A stretch of DNA of 26,746 nucleotides. It comes from SURF-13 sp038924245 (GTDB taxonomy: Bacteria; Pseudomonadota; Gammaproteobacteria; SURF-13). The stretch covers positions 1 through 26,746 of the forward strand of contig JBCKVB010000018.1 in the NCBI GenBank assembly GCA_038924245.1. Reading direction: 5' to 3'. The notes beneath the pieces are model-generated. The model did no database searches and was not told the origin of the DNA. It saw only the letters and a program-made list of their open reading frames with translations. The stretch's first letter is position 1. Each line of letters opens with the position of its first letter. Shown piece after piece: positions 6,206-13,216 of the stretch. A program made the position numbers and the translations under genes.

Positions 6206-6907
6206 TTACAACGGCCGGCTGCTTGTGACGTGCAGCCCGCACTCTTTAACGCCCTCTTGCTCCCACCACCAGCGTCCGGCGCGTTCGTCCTCGCCCGCCG
6301 TGATGGCGCGCGTGCACGGCGCGCAGCCGATGCTCGCATAGCCTTTATCATGCAGCGCATTATACGGCACCTCGTGTGCGCGGATATAACTCCACACCTC
6401 GTCGCGCGTCCAGTCCGCGAGCGGATTGAATTTGTGCAGGCCGTGCTCCTCGTCCCACTTCGCGAAGGCGAGGTCTTTGCGCGCTGCGGACTGCTGCCGG
6501 CGCAGGCCGGTGATCCACGCCTGCTTGCCTTTCAGGGCGCGCTGTAATGGCTCCGCCTTGCGGATATGGCAACACTGTTTACGCAAGGCGACGCTGTCGT
6601 AAAAGGCGTTGGGGCCGTGTTGCGCGACGAACCCTTCCAGCGCCGGTGCGTCCGGGGAATAGGTGCGGATGACCACGGCGTAATGCTGCTTGATCTTGTG
6701 CAGCAATTGATAGGTTTCTTCCGGCAAACGGCCGGTGTCGAGGGTGAATATCTCTATCGTGGGCGCATGTTTGCAAATCAAATCCGTGAGCACCATATCC
6801 TCGGCGCCCAGGCTGCTGGCGAACACCGTGGGCGGGTGTTCAGAGGCAACCGTTTTCAGCAGCCGTCCGGTGCGCGCTATCTTTTCAGGGAGGTCAGGGA
6901 GGGTCAT
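6206..6907 (-). CDS. cysH: Assimilatory adenylyl-sulfate (APS) reductase CysH
   Basis: A 233-residue reductase that converts APS to sulfite and AMP with thioredoxin or glutaredoxin as electron donor. The nucleotide site SLGAEDMV (32-39) and LDTGRLPEET (56-65) are those of the CysH family. Two cysteine pairs, C112-C113 (KQCCHIRK) and C195/C198 (GCAPC), are the [4Fe-4S] ligands found in APS-type enzymes and missing from the PAPS reductases of enteric bacteria. The catalytic C223 lies in KECGLH near the C-terminus. This assigns APS, not PAPS, as substrate, which matches the lack of an APS kinase in the locus. It lies nine bases after sir and seven before cysD, so it is clearly in the same operon. 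Confidence 0.92.
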   Translation of the reverse strand: MTLPDLPEKIARTGRLLKTVASEHPPTVFASSLGAEDMVLTDLICKHAPTIEIFTLDTGRLPEETYQLLHKIKQHYAVVIRTYSPDAPALEGFVAQHGPNAFYDSVALRKQCCHIRKAEPLQRALKGKQAWITGLRRQQSAARKDLAFAKWDEEHGLHKFNPLADWTRDEVWSYIRAHEVPYNALHDKGYASIGCAPCTRAITAGEDERAGRWWWEQEGVKECGLHVTSSRPL

Positions 6908-6916
6908 CGCGCTGGC

Positions 6917-9376
6917 TCAGGCGTTGGCCGTGAGCGCGGCCTTCTGTACCCGCAGCCGGGTGTACGCGCCCTGCTCGTCGGTCGCGAGTATGCTGTGGCC
7001 GTCCTTGCTCAGGCTCTCGGAAACCTGTTGCGTGGCATCGCCCGGCTCCAGCAGAAACTCAATCACCTCGCCTTCGGCAAGCTTGCCCAACTCGGTGCGC
7101 GCCTTCAAATAGTGCACCGGGCAGGCATAAGTGGACAGGTCCACGGTGTTCACCTCTTTATTCCGTGGCGCTACGGCCTGCGCTTTACGCGCGGTCGCGA
7201 CGTGCAGGGACGCACTAGTGCCGCGGGAGGCAGGATGCCGGGAGCGACCGACGTACACCGGCGTGTTGACCGGCGGCAGTGTGCCGGACAGATCAAGCTG
7301 CGGATCAAACGCCTCGCACGCGCGAGCGGCCTGAGTCATCCAGTTGTCGAGTTCCGGCATCAGGGCATTAAAGCGCGCCTCGTCGCAATCTTCTTTCAGC
7401 GCACTCAAACCTTGAGCAAGCTGCTCAAGTTTGTCCGCGAGCGGCGCGTACTCCGGACGCAATTCCCGCAACTGCGTGCGCGCGGTTTTGGCAATCGCAT
7501 TGAGATCATCGAGCGATTTTTCTCCCACTACAAACAGCAGCGACTGCCCCACCAGGCGCGCCATGGCCTCGGCGCACTCGGTGGCGTCAAGCAGTTTATG
7601 CTGGTAAATAAAGGCATTGCGGCAACTGCGCTCGTAGGCCGCTTCGAAAAAGCGCGACGAGACCAGCTCCTGCGCCGCGCCCGCGCACTCGCCGCCGCCG
7701 AGTTGCAGCACCTTGAAGTCGCCCACTTCGCCGTGGTCGCTCATCAGTGCGGGTACCTGTTCGGGTGTTACCACGGTGAGATCGGTGAGCAGTTCGGTAA
7801 ACGATTCTTTGCCGCGCCGACGCGCCCAGTTGAAAAATGTTTCGTCGTTCACGCGCTCTTTTAAATAGGACTGTTGCACGCGCGCGACAGCCTGCTCGAC
7901 GCGCTGCACCGGCACGGACACGCTCTTGAAACCCAACGCGCCGTGCGCGCGGCCGTCGCCGCCAAAATACATTTGATAGTGCGGCACCAGCTTGCCGTGC
8001 ATACGCTTGCCTTCGCCGTAGATACCGATGTCGCCGAGCTCCGGCTGCGCGCAACCGTTATGGCAACCGCTGGCCCGAATGCGCAAGTTGGCCTCGCCAC
8101 CGCTGAGCTTCAGGCCGATGGTTTTGGATGAGGTGATGCCTAAGCGGCAGGTCGAGGTGCCGGGGCAGGCGACTACATCGTCGCCGGTCTTGGGTACGCC
8201 CAAGCCCAACGGCGCGAGCGCGCGGCGTATCGCGTCGATGCGCGCGTCCGGCACGTTCATGATCATCAGGTTCTGATCCTGCGTGGTGCGGATGTCGCTC
8301 AAGCCCTCGTCCTGCATGATGCGCGCAATGCCGCGCAGTTGTTTAGCGGTGATGTCGCCGATCTTCAGACTGATGGGAAACACGTTCAGGCCAGCCTGCT
8401 TTTGCGCGAACACCTGGCGCGGCGCGCCCATACCGCAGGCCGCGCCAGGCTCCATCACGCCGCTCCACTCGCCTTTGGGGTAAGCCTTGCCCGCGAACGC
8501 CGCTTTGGTGCGCGTGTATTCCTCGCGGTACTTCTCACGGAAGCCTTCCGGCCCGAAACGATCCACCAGGAATTTGATGCGCGCCTTGGCGCGCTTCACG
8601 CGATCGGAATAGCGGTGGTGCAGCGAGACGATGGCCTCCATGCAGGGCAGCAAATCCTGCTCCTCGATGAATTCCTCGACCACGATGGCTTCGCGCGGTT
8701 TGTGGCCGAGGCCGCCGCCCGCCAGCACCTTGTAGCCGTAACGCCCGTCTTTTTGAACCGCCACCACACCCAGGTCATGCATCATGCCCTGCGCGCAGTC
8801 GTGCTCGCAGCCGGAGAAGCTGATCTTGAACTTGCGCGGCAGGTGCTGGGTGAGCGGGTGGCGCAGAAAATGCGCCACCGCGCCGTCCAGCACCGGCATG
8901 ATGTCCAGATGTTCGCGCGCGCACACACCGGCCAGCGGACAGGCGGTGATGTTGCGCACCGTATTGCCGCACGCCTCGCGCGTGGTCAGCCCGGCCTGCG
9001 CCAGATGTTTGAGCACGGCGGGGGTGTCGGCGGTGGGAACGTAGTGAATCTGGAAATTCTGGCGCGTGGAGACGTGCACCACAGTCGCTCCCGGCGTCCT
9101 GCCCCCCGCGACACTAGTACGTCCCTGTACGTCGTCGTGCTTGACGTAAGTTTCCAGCACCTCGGCGATGGCCGTCAACTGATGCGGCAGCATCTTCCCG
9201 CCCGGCACCTTGACGCGGATCATGTGCACGCCGTCCTGGCGCTGGCCATACACGCCCTGCTGCAGACGCGCGGACATGAAGCGGTCGGCATCCAGTTCCT
9301 TGTTCAGAAACGCGCCTACCGCCTGCTCGTAGCGCTCGAGCTCGTCGAAATTGACCAGTACGCCTGAGTCATTCAT
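6917..9376 (-). CDS. Sulfite reductase hemoprotein fused to a C-terminal TusA-like sulfur-carrier domain
   Basis: This 819-residue protein should reduce sulfite to sulfide with six electrons. Residues 1-560 form the siroheme/[4Fe-4S] core. They include R105 (STRQNFQIH), R141 (NTVRN), K182 and K184 (LPRKFK), matching the four sulfite-binding residues of E. coli CysI, and the cluster ligands C404/C410 and C438/C442. The first half has its own Cx5C and Cx3C pairs (C146/C152, C190/C194). Residues about 560-700 are helical and unassigned. Residues about 744-819 resemble TusA, with C752 in CPVHYLKA (the second Pro of the usual CPxP is His). Two copies of the 52-57 bp repeat lie in frame, at residues about 82-98 and 709-727. 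ATG 9376 has CAGGAG eight bases upstream; a GTG at 9418 is less likely. No flavoprotein CysJ is next to it, so the electron donor may be ferredoxin. Confidence 0.9.
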   Translation of the reverse strand: MNDSGVLVNFDELERYEQAVGAFLNKELDADRFMSARLQQGVYGQRQDGVHMIRVKVPGGKMLPHQLTAIAEVLETYVKHDDVQGRTSVAGGRTPGATVVHVSTRQNFQIHYVPTADTPAVLKHLAQAGLTTREACGNTVRNITACPLAGVCAREHLDIMPVLDGAVAHFLRHPLTQHLPRKFKISFSGCEHDCAQGMMHDLGVVAVQKDGRYGYKVLAGGGLGHKPREAIVVEEFIEEQDLLPCMEAIVSLHHRYSDRVKRAKARIKFLVDRFGPEGFREKYREEYTRTKAAFAGKAYPKGEWSGVMEPGAACGMGAPRQVFAQKQAGLNVFPISLKIGDITAKQLRGIARIMQDEGLSDIRTTQDQNLMIMNVPDARIDAIRRALAPLGLGVPKTGDDVVACPGTSTCRLGITSSKTIGLKLSGGEANLRIRASGCHNGCAQPELGDIGIYGEGKRMHGKLVPHYQMYFGGDGRAHGALGFKSVSVPVQRVEQAVARVQQSYLKERVNDETFFNWARRRGKESFTELLTDLTVVTPEQVPALMSDHGEVGDFKVLQLGGGECAGAAQELVSSRFFEAAYERSCRNAFIYQHKLLDATECAEAMARLVGQSLLFVVGEKSLDDLNAIAKTARTQLRELRPEYAPLADKLEQLAQGLSALKEDCDEARFNALMPELDNWMTQAARACEAFDPQLDLSGTLPPVNTPVYVGRSRHPASRGTSASLHVATARKAQAVAPRNKEVNTVDLSTYACPVHYLKARTELGKLAEGEVIEFLLEPGDATQQVSESLSKDGHSILATDEQGAYTRLRVQKAALTANA
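7193..7249 (-). repeat. ACTAGT-core repeat, copy 1, in frame within sir (57 bp)
   Basis: On the plus strand it runs from GGTCGCGACG to GGAGCGACC, with perfect 6-bp inverted ends GGTCGC/GCGACC and the core GCACTAGTGC. Its length of 57 bp is 19 codons. In the sir frame it encodes a Gly/Arg/Ser-rich stretch (GRSRHPASRGTSASLHVAT) in the linker before the TusA-like domain. It is oriented opposite to the copies at 9083 and 18935. Confidence 0.8.
9083..9134 (+). repeat. ACTAGT-core repeat, copy 2, in frame within sir (52 bp)
   Basis: It matches copy 3 (18935-18986) at all but four positions and copy 1 at all but six, over 52 aligned bases. The shared landmarks are GTCGCTCCCGGC, CACTAGT and ACGTCG. 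Read on the minus strand in the sir frame, it gives DVQGRTSVAGGRTPGAT, between ETYVKHD and VVHVSTRQ. It includes the direct pair TACGTC…TACGTC. Confidence 0.8.
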
Positions 9377-9435
9377 AGAAGCCACTCCTGAAAAGAAACC
9401 ACGGCCTTTGCTGCCCACCCTACAACTCTTAAAAC

Positions 9436-9463
9436 AATATAGCAGTTCACGATTATTCTATAA
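9436..9463 (-). promoter_or_regulatory. Putative promoter of sir-cysHDN
   Basis: On the minus strand TTATAG (9463-9458) and TATATT (9441-9436) are separated by 16 bp. They lie in a 75-bp AT-rich stretch between ssuC and sir that stands out from the GC-rich surroundings. This would give a leader of about 50 nt before the ATG at 9376. The weak -35 and the AT richness suit activation by a LysR-type regulator such as CysB, but no defined CysB box is claimed. Confidence 0.45.
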
Positions 9464-9492
9464 AGTAATAATAAACATTAAGAATATAATTA

Positions 9493-9507
9493 TCCGCTAT
9501 AAGCGGA
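9493..9507 (-). terminator. Weak hairpin after ssuC
   Basis: TCCGCT/AGCGGA forms a perfect 6-bp stem with a three-base loop, two bases after the ssuC stop, followed on the minus strand by TAATTATATTCTT. The stem is short and the tail is not a pure T-run, so it may only attenuate transcription between the ssu and sir operons. Confidence 0.35.
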
Positions 9508-9509
9508 GA

Positions 9510-10352
9510 TCAGGCGGAGGTTCCCCAGCGGCGATGCACGAAGCGCTGCTCCAGCCGGCTGAACAGCCAGCGTTCGGTCAACAAACCCACCCCTATGATA
9601 ACCAGCATGACCGCCACCACCAGCGACATGTCATGCAGCTCGCGTCCCCTCTCAAGCAGGGAGCCCAGCCCTACCCCCACCAGCAGCAGCTCGGCGGCCA
9701 TCAGGGAACGCCAAGCGAACGACCAGCCCAGCTTGGCCCCGGTCAGGATGGCGGGCAACGTGGCGGGGAGCATCACGTGGACGTACAATCGCCAGCCGCT
9801 GGCGCCCAGCACCTGGGCCGCCCGCATATACAGGGGCGGCATGTTTTTAACCCCATCGCGCGTGGCCAGGGTGAGCGCCATGAGCGCACCCATCACCACC
9901 ACAAATACCATGGCGGTTTCGCTCAGGCCGAACCACAGCACCGCCAGCGGCAGCCAGCAAATGCTCGGCAGCGCCTGCAGGCCCAGGGCCAGCATGCCGA
10001 CCGTATCATTCAGCCAGCGCACCCGGCCCAGCAATAAACCGAGCGGTATGCCGATGGCCAGCGCCAGCCCATATCCGATCGCCAGCCGCTGCAAGCTGAT
10101 GGCCGCGGAAGCCAACAGGGACTGGTCAATGATGCCTGTCCACAAGGTGGACCCCACCTGCGGCAAAAAGGGAAACGCCATCTCATCCCAAAGTTCCAGC
10201 CATCCCAGTGTGGTCCACAGGCCGATTAAAGATCCAAAAAATGCCAGGCGTATGACAAACGTGCGCCAACGCTCACCCCGCTCCTTGCGCGCTTTGGTCA
10301 GCGCGCTGCGGGTGAGCGCGGCGGAGCGAGCCTCCGGTATGGGCGTATTCAT
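9510..10352 (-). CDS. ssuC: ABC transporter permease, sulfonate/taurine/nitrate type (SsuC-like)
   Basis: A 280-residue inner-membrane permease with about six hydrophobic segments (roughly 33-50, 85-109, 118-140, 146-163, 205-227, 243-258). The binding-protein-dependent transport signature lies in the cytoplasmic loop at 177-200 (MRAAQVLGASGWRLYVHVML, then P). It would form the channel used with the adjacent ATPase and periplasmic protein. ATG 10352 overlaps the ssuB stop in TGATG and has a strong GGAGG upstream. The family covers SsuC, TauC and NrtB; the sulfur neighbours make a sulfonate or similar organosulfur substrate most likely, but this is inference. Confidence 0.82.
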   Translation of the reverse strand: MNTPIPEARSAALTRSALTKARKERGERWRTFVIRLAFFGSLIGLWTTLGWLELWDEMAFPFLPQVGSTLWTGIIDQSLLASAAISLQRLAIGYGLALAIGIPLGLLLGRVRWLNDTVGMLALGLQALPSICWLPLAVLWFGLSETAMVFVVVMGALMALTLATRDGVKNMPPLYMRAAQVLGASGWRLYVHVMLPATLPAILTGAKLGWSFAWRSLMAAELLLVGVGLGSLLERGRELHDMSLVVAVMLVIIGVGLLTERWLFSRLEQRFVHRRWGTSA

Positions 10353-11131
10353 CAATCTATTCCCTCCTCATGGGTGGCCTGCAAAAACTCGGCGCGCAGG
10401 TCATCGCGGATAACCGCCGCCACCTTGACCAGTTCGACATCCTCTATGTGACGGGGACGCGGCAGAGCTATGTTATAGATGTTCTTTACGCGGCCCGGGC
10501 GGGCGGTCATGACCACCACGCGGGTGCCGAGCCGCACCGCTTCACGCACATTATGGGTGACGAACACGATGGTCTTGCGGGTGCGCGCCCACAAATTCTC
10601 CAGTTCGTCATGCAGCATGTCGCGCGTCTGGGCGTCCAGCGCGGCAAACGGCTCATCCATCAACAGGATGCCGGGATCCGTCGCCAGGGCCCGCGCCAGG
10701 GCGACGCGCTGCTTCATGCCGCCCGACAGTTCATGCGTCCACGCCTTGGTGAAGCGCGACAAATGCACCATGTGCAGCAGTTTTTCCGCGCGCGCGCTAC
10801 GCTCCGCTTCAGGCACGCCCGCCATCTTCAAGCCGAACATGACGTTTTGCAGGCTGTTAAGCCACGGAAACAGTCCGGACTCCTGAAACAGCACCACCCG
10901 GTCAGGGCCGGGTCCGGTCACCGGTTTCCCATCCACCAGCACCCGTCCGCTATCGGGTTTGGCTAGGCCCGCGATCAGGTTCAATAGCGTTGATTTACCG
11001 CAGCCTGACGGACCCACGATACAGACCAGCTCGCCTTCCTCTATCGTCAGCGAGATCTCCGTCAAGGCCTGCACCGCTCCGGATTGCGACCAGAACACCT
11101 GCGCTACATCGTTTAACTCTATCTTGGGCAT
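10352..11131 (-). CDS. ssuB: ABC transporter ATPase, sulfonate/taurine/nitrate type (SsuB-like)
   Basis: A 259-residue cytoplasmic ATPase that powers the importer. All motifs are intact: Walker A GPSGCGKST (40-48), Q-loop LFQESGLFPW (81-90), signature LSGGMKQR (135-142), Walker B ILLMDE (155-160), D-loop ALD, and the switch histidine in VTHNVREA. The LFPWLNSLQNV segment and the overall sequence fit the SsuB/TauB/NrtD group. It lies nine bases after ssuA and overlaps ssuC by one codon region, so the three genes are one operon. Confidence 0.88.
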   Translation of the reverse strand: MPKIELNDVAQVFWSQSGAVQALTEISLTIEEGELVCIVGPSGCGKSTLLNLIAGLAKPDSGRVLVDGKPVTGPGPDRVVLFQESGLFPWLNSLQNVMFGLKMAGVPEAERSARAEKLLHMVHLSRFTKAWTHELSGGMKQRVALARALATDPGILLMDEPFAALDAQTRDMLHDELENLWARTRKTIVFVTHNVREAVRLGTRVVVMTARPGRVKNIYNIALPRPRHIEDVELVKVAAVIRDDLRAEFLQATHEEGID

Positions 11132-11140
11132 GGCGTTTTC

Positions 11141-12175
11141 CTAGCGGTGTTTTTGCGCCGCCGGGGTGGCAATGGCCGGTTTTCCCTGCTCCAGCAGAAT
11201 CTCGTTGAGCAGCGAGAGCTCAAAAATGGGCGCTACATCCGGCGTCCGGGCGCCGGGCAGGTAACGCAACTCCCAGGCCTGGCGCGCCGATGTCAGCCAG
11301 GCGCCGGGGATCGGGTCATAGGTGGCCGTCATCCGCGTGTAGGCCTCATCCAGCAGCGCCTGGGGCATCGGTTTGCCCATCAGCTTGGCGAACTCCGCGT
11401 TGATGTGGCGCTTGGCCTCGTCCGGGCGGCGGTTGATGGCATCGGTTAGGGCGACATGGGTGGCGATAAAACGTTTCACCAGCGCGCGATTTTTGGTCAT
11501 AAAATCGGTGCGAACGACGAGTACGGTGGTGGGAAATTCGCCCCGCGGCCACAAGTCCCGTTCGTCCACCAGCAGCACGCCGCCGGCTTCATGCAGCAGC
11601 CGCGTTGTCCATGGTTCAGGCACCCAGGCCGCATGCAGTTCCTTGCGCCGGAACAGGGTCAGTATTTCCGGGTTTTTTATCGGCAGCACTTGCACCCCCT
11701 TCACTCCCTCGGCCTTAAGCCACGAGCGCAGGGCGATATCCTGGGTATTGCCTATCCCCGGCGCCGCCACTTTTTTGCCGCGCAGGTCGGCGGGGACGCG
11801 AATGCCGGCATCCTTCTGCACCACCAGCGCCGCCCCGCCACTGGCCGCTCCGGCAACGACACGCAGCGCCCGCCCCTTGGAGCGGACATAGGCATTCAGC
11901 ACCGGGCCGGGGCCGACGTAGGCAAGGTCCAGCTCGCCCGCCAGCACGGCCTCCATGGCGGACGGACCGGCGCTGAAGGCCTTCCATTCCACTGGTGCGC
12001 CGATCTGGCGCTCGAATTCACCCGTGGCGCGCCCGATCAGCGCCTGCGGGTGGGTCAGATTGGGATGATGCCCCACCCGCAACGCGGCCGGCGGCTCGGA
12101 CTGCGCTCCCGCCGCCACCGCCATCACCAGCGCCAACGCCAAAGCGATGCCCAAAAACCTTGCTATCCCACTCAT
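11141..12175 (-). CDS. ssuA: Periplasmic substrate-binding protein, aliphatic sulfonate type (SsuA-like)
   Basis: A 344-residue periplasmic protein that captures substrate for the importer. The first 26 residues are a Sec signal peptide (hydrophobic GIALALALVMAVAAGAQS). The mature part has the NMT1/SsuA pattern: RVGHHPNLTHP at the start, AGPSAMEAVLAGELDLAYVGP, a GNTQDIALRSWLKAEG segment, and AAWVPEPW with LLVDERDLWP. ATG 12175 was chosen over ATG 12223, because it places the signal peptide at the terminus and because the likely transcription start is near 12206. It is the first gene of its operon and is transcribed away from the cysB-type gene. Sulfonate as substrate is inferred from family and context; taurine, nitrate or another anion is not excluded. 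Confidence 0.82.
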   Translation of the reverse strand: MSGIARFLGIALALALVMAVAAGAQSEPPAALRVGHHPNLTHPQALIGRATGEFERQIGAPVEWKAFSAGPSAMEAVLAGELDLAYVGPGPVLNAYVRSKGRALRVVAGAASGGAALVVQKDAGIRVPADLRGKKVAAPGIGNTQDIALRSWLKAEGVKGVQVLPIKNPEILTLFRRKELHAAWVPEPWTTRLLHEAGGVLLVDERDLWPRGEFPTTVLVVRTDFMTKNRALVKRFIATHVALTDAINRRPDEAKRHINAEFAKLMGKPMPQALLDEAYTRMTATYDPIPGAWLTSARQAWELRYLPGARTPDVAPIFELSLLNEILLEQGKPAIATPAAQKHR

Positions 12176-12212
12176 TGCCCGTTTCTTCTTGATTTTGAAA
12201 AGGAAGGCGCGA

Positions 12213-12241
12213 ACTATACCCATGTTGACTTAGCATTAAAA
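12213..12241 (-). promoter_or_regulatory. Putative ssuA promoter within the ssuA-cysB intergenic region
   Basis: On the minus strand TATAGT (12218-12213) is a good -10, with a weak TTTTAA -35 at 17 bp (12241-12236). The 116-bp space between ssuA and cysB has a very AT-rich centre (about 12223-12280), a typical place for a LysR-type regulator to act on both directions. For cysB, TTAAAA (12236-12241) and TAACAT (12259-12264) at 17 bp are a weak candidate. Confidence 0.42.
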
Positions 12242-12291
12242 ATAATAAAAAATGATAATAACATAGTTATTTGAAATATCAGGGCGCGCGC

Positions 12292-13209
12292 ATGAACATC
12301 CAGCAATTACGTTACCTGCGCGAAGTGGCGCGTTCCGGCTTCAGCATCTCGAACGCGGCCAAGAGCCTGCACACCTCCCAGCCCGGCATCAGCAACCAGG
12401 TTCACCTGCTTGAGCAAGAGCTGAACTTCCGTATCTTCGAGCGCAACGGCAAACGTCTGACGGGACTGACGCCGCCCGGAAAGACCGTGCTGGCGCTGGC
12501 GGAGCGCGTTTTGCGCGATGTGGAAAACATCAGGCAGGTGGGCGCGGAATTTTCCGACGAGACCGGCGGCAGCCTGTCCATCGCCGCCACCCACACCCAG
12601 GCGCGCTATGCGCTGCCCAAGGCGATTAAAAAATTCACCGCACAGTATCCGCGTGTCAACCTGCACCTGCATCAAGGCAACCCGACACAGATCGCCGAGA
12701 TGGTGGAGTCCGGCCTCGCCGACATCGGCATCGCCACCGAGGCGCTGGCGCTGCACGAGCAATTGGTGGTGATGCCGTGCTATCAATGGAACCGCTGCGT
12801 GGTCGCGCCGCCGGGTCACCCCATCCTGAAGGAAAAAACCCTCACGCTGGAAGCCATCGCGCGTTATCCGATTGTGACTTACGATTTCGCCTTCACCGGA
12901 CGTTCGCTCATCAACAAGGCGTTCGAGGCGCGCGGCCTGAAGCCCAACGTGGCGCTCACCGCGCTCGACTCGGACGTGATAAAAACCTACGTGGGACTTG
13001 GCTTAGGGATAGGCCTGCTGGCCAGGATGGCGTTTGACGCGGAGCAGGACAAAAACCTACGCATGCGCGACGCCGCGCATCTGTTTGAACCCAGCACCAC
13101 GCTGATCGCGCTGCGGCGCGGCACCTTTCTGCGCGGCTATATGTACCGCTTCATCGAATTATTCGCGCCGCATCTGACGCGCGCGGCGGTGGATAAGGCG
13201 ATGCGGTAG
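12292..13209 (+). CDS. cysB: CysB/Cbl-family LysR-type transcriptional regulator
   Basis: A 305-residue LysR-type regulator that should activate sulfur-assimilation genes when sulfate or cysteine is short. The N-terminal helix-turn-helix (about 17-40) contains FSISNAAKSLHTSQPGISNQV, the CysB version of the motif. The sensor domain has ATHTQARYALPK, whose T100, T102 and Q103 coincide with the sulfate-contacting positions of E. coli CysB. ATG 12292 gives the family start MNIQQLRYLREVA. It is divergent from ssuA and lies beside the whole ssu-sir-cys block, so those genes are the expected targets. CysB and Cbl cannot be separated safely by eye; CysB is the simpler call. Confidence 0.9.
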   Translation: MNIQQLRYLREVARSGFSISNAAKSLHTSQPGISNQVHLLEQELNFRIFERNGKRLTGLTPPGKTVLALAERVLRDVENIRQVGAEFSDETGGSLSIAATHTQARYALPKAIKKFTAQYPRVNLHLHQGNPTQIAEMVESGLADIGIATEALALHEQLVVMPCYQWNRCVVAPPGHPILKEKTLTLEAIARYPIVTYDFAFTGRSLINKAFEARGLKPNVALTALDSDVIKTYVGLGLGIGLLARMAFDAEQDKNLRMRDAAHLFEPSTTLIALRRGTFLRGYMYRFIELFAPHLTRAAVDKAMR

Positions 13210-13216
13210 GCCGCGA

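Noticed and set aside
6566..7864. Long open plus-strand frame opposite cysH and sir
   Set aside because: It is the antisense of well-supported genes in GC-rich DNA, has no family motif, and its composition follows the codon pattern of the opposite strand.
8339..9367. Long open plus-strand frame opposite the N-terminal part of sir
   Set aside because: Same reason: antisense to the conserved siroheme domain, no motif and no start signal.
9376..9420. Upstream GTG start for sir adding 14 residues
   Set aside because: ATG 9376 has CAGGAG eight bases upstream, while the extension has no ribosome binding site and is not similar to anything I know.
9419..9509. Riboswitch (such as SAM type) ahead of the sir operon
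   Set aside because: The leader is short and AT-rich, with no stable multi-stem structure visible.
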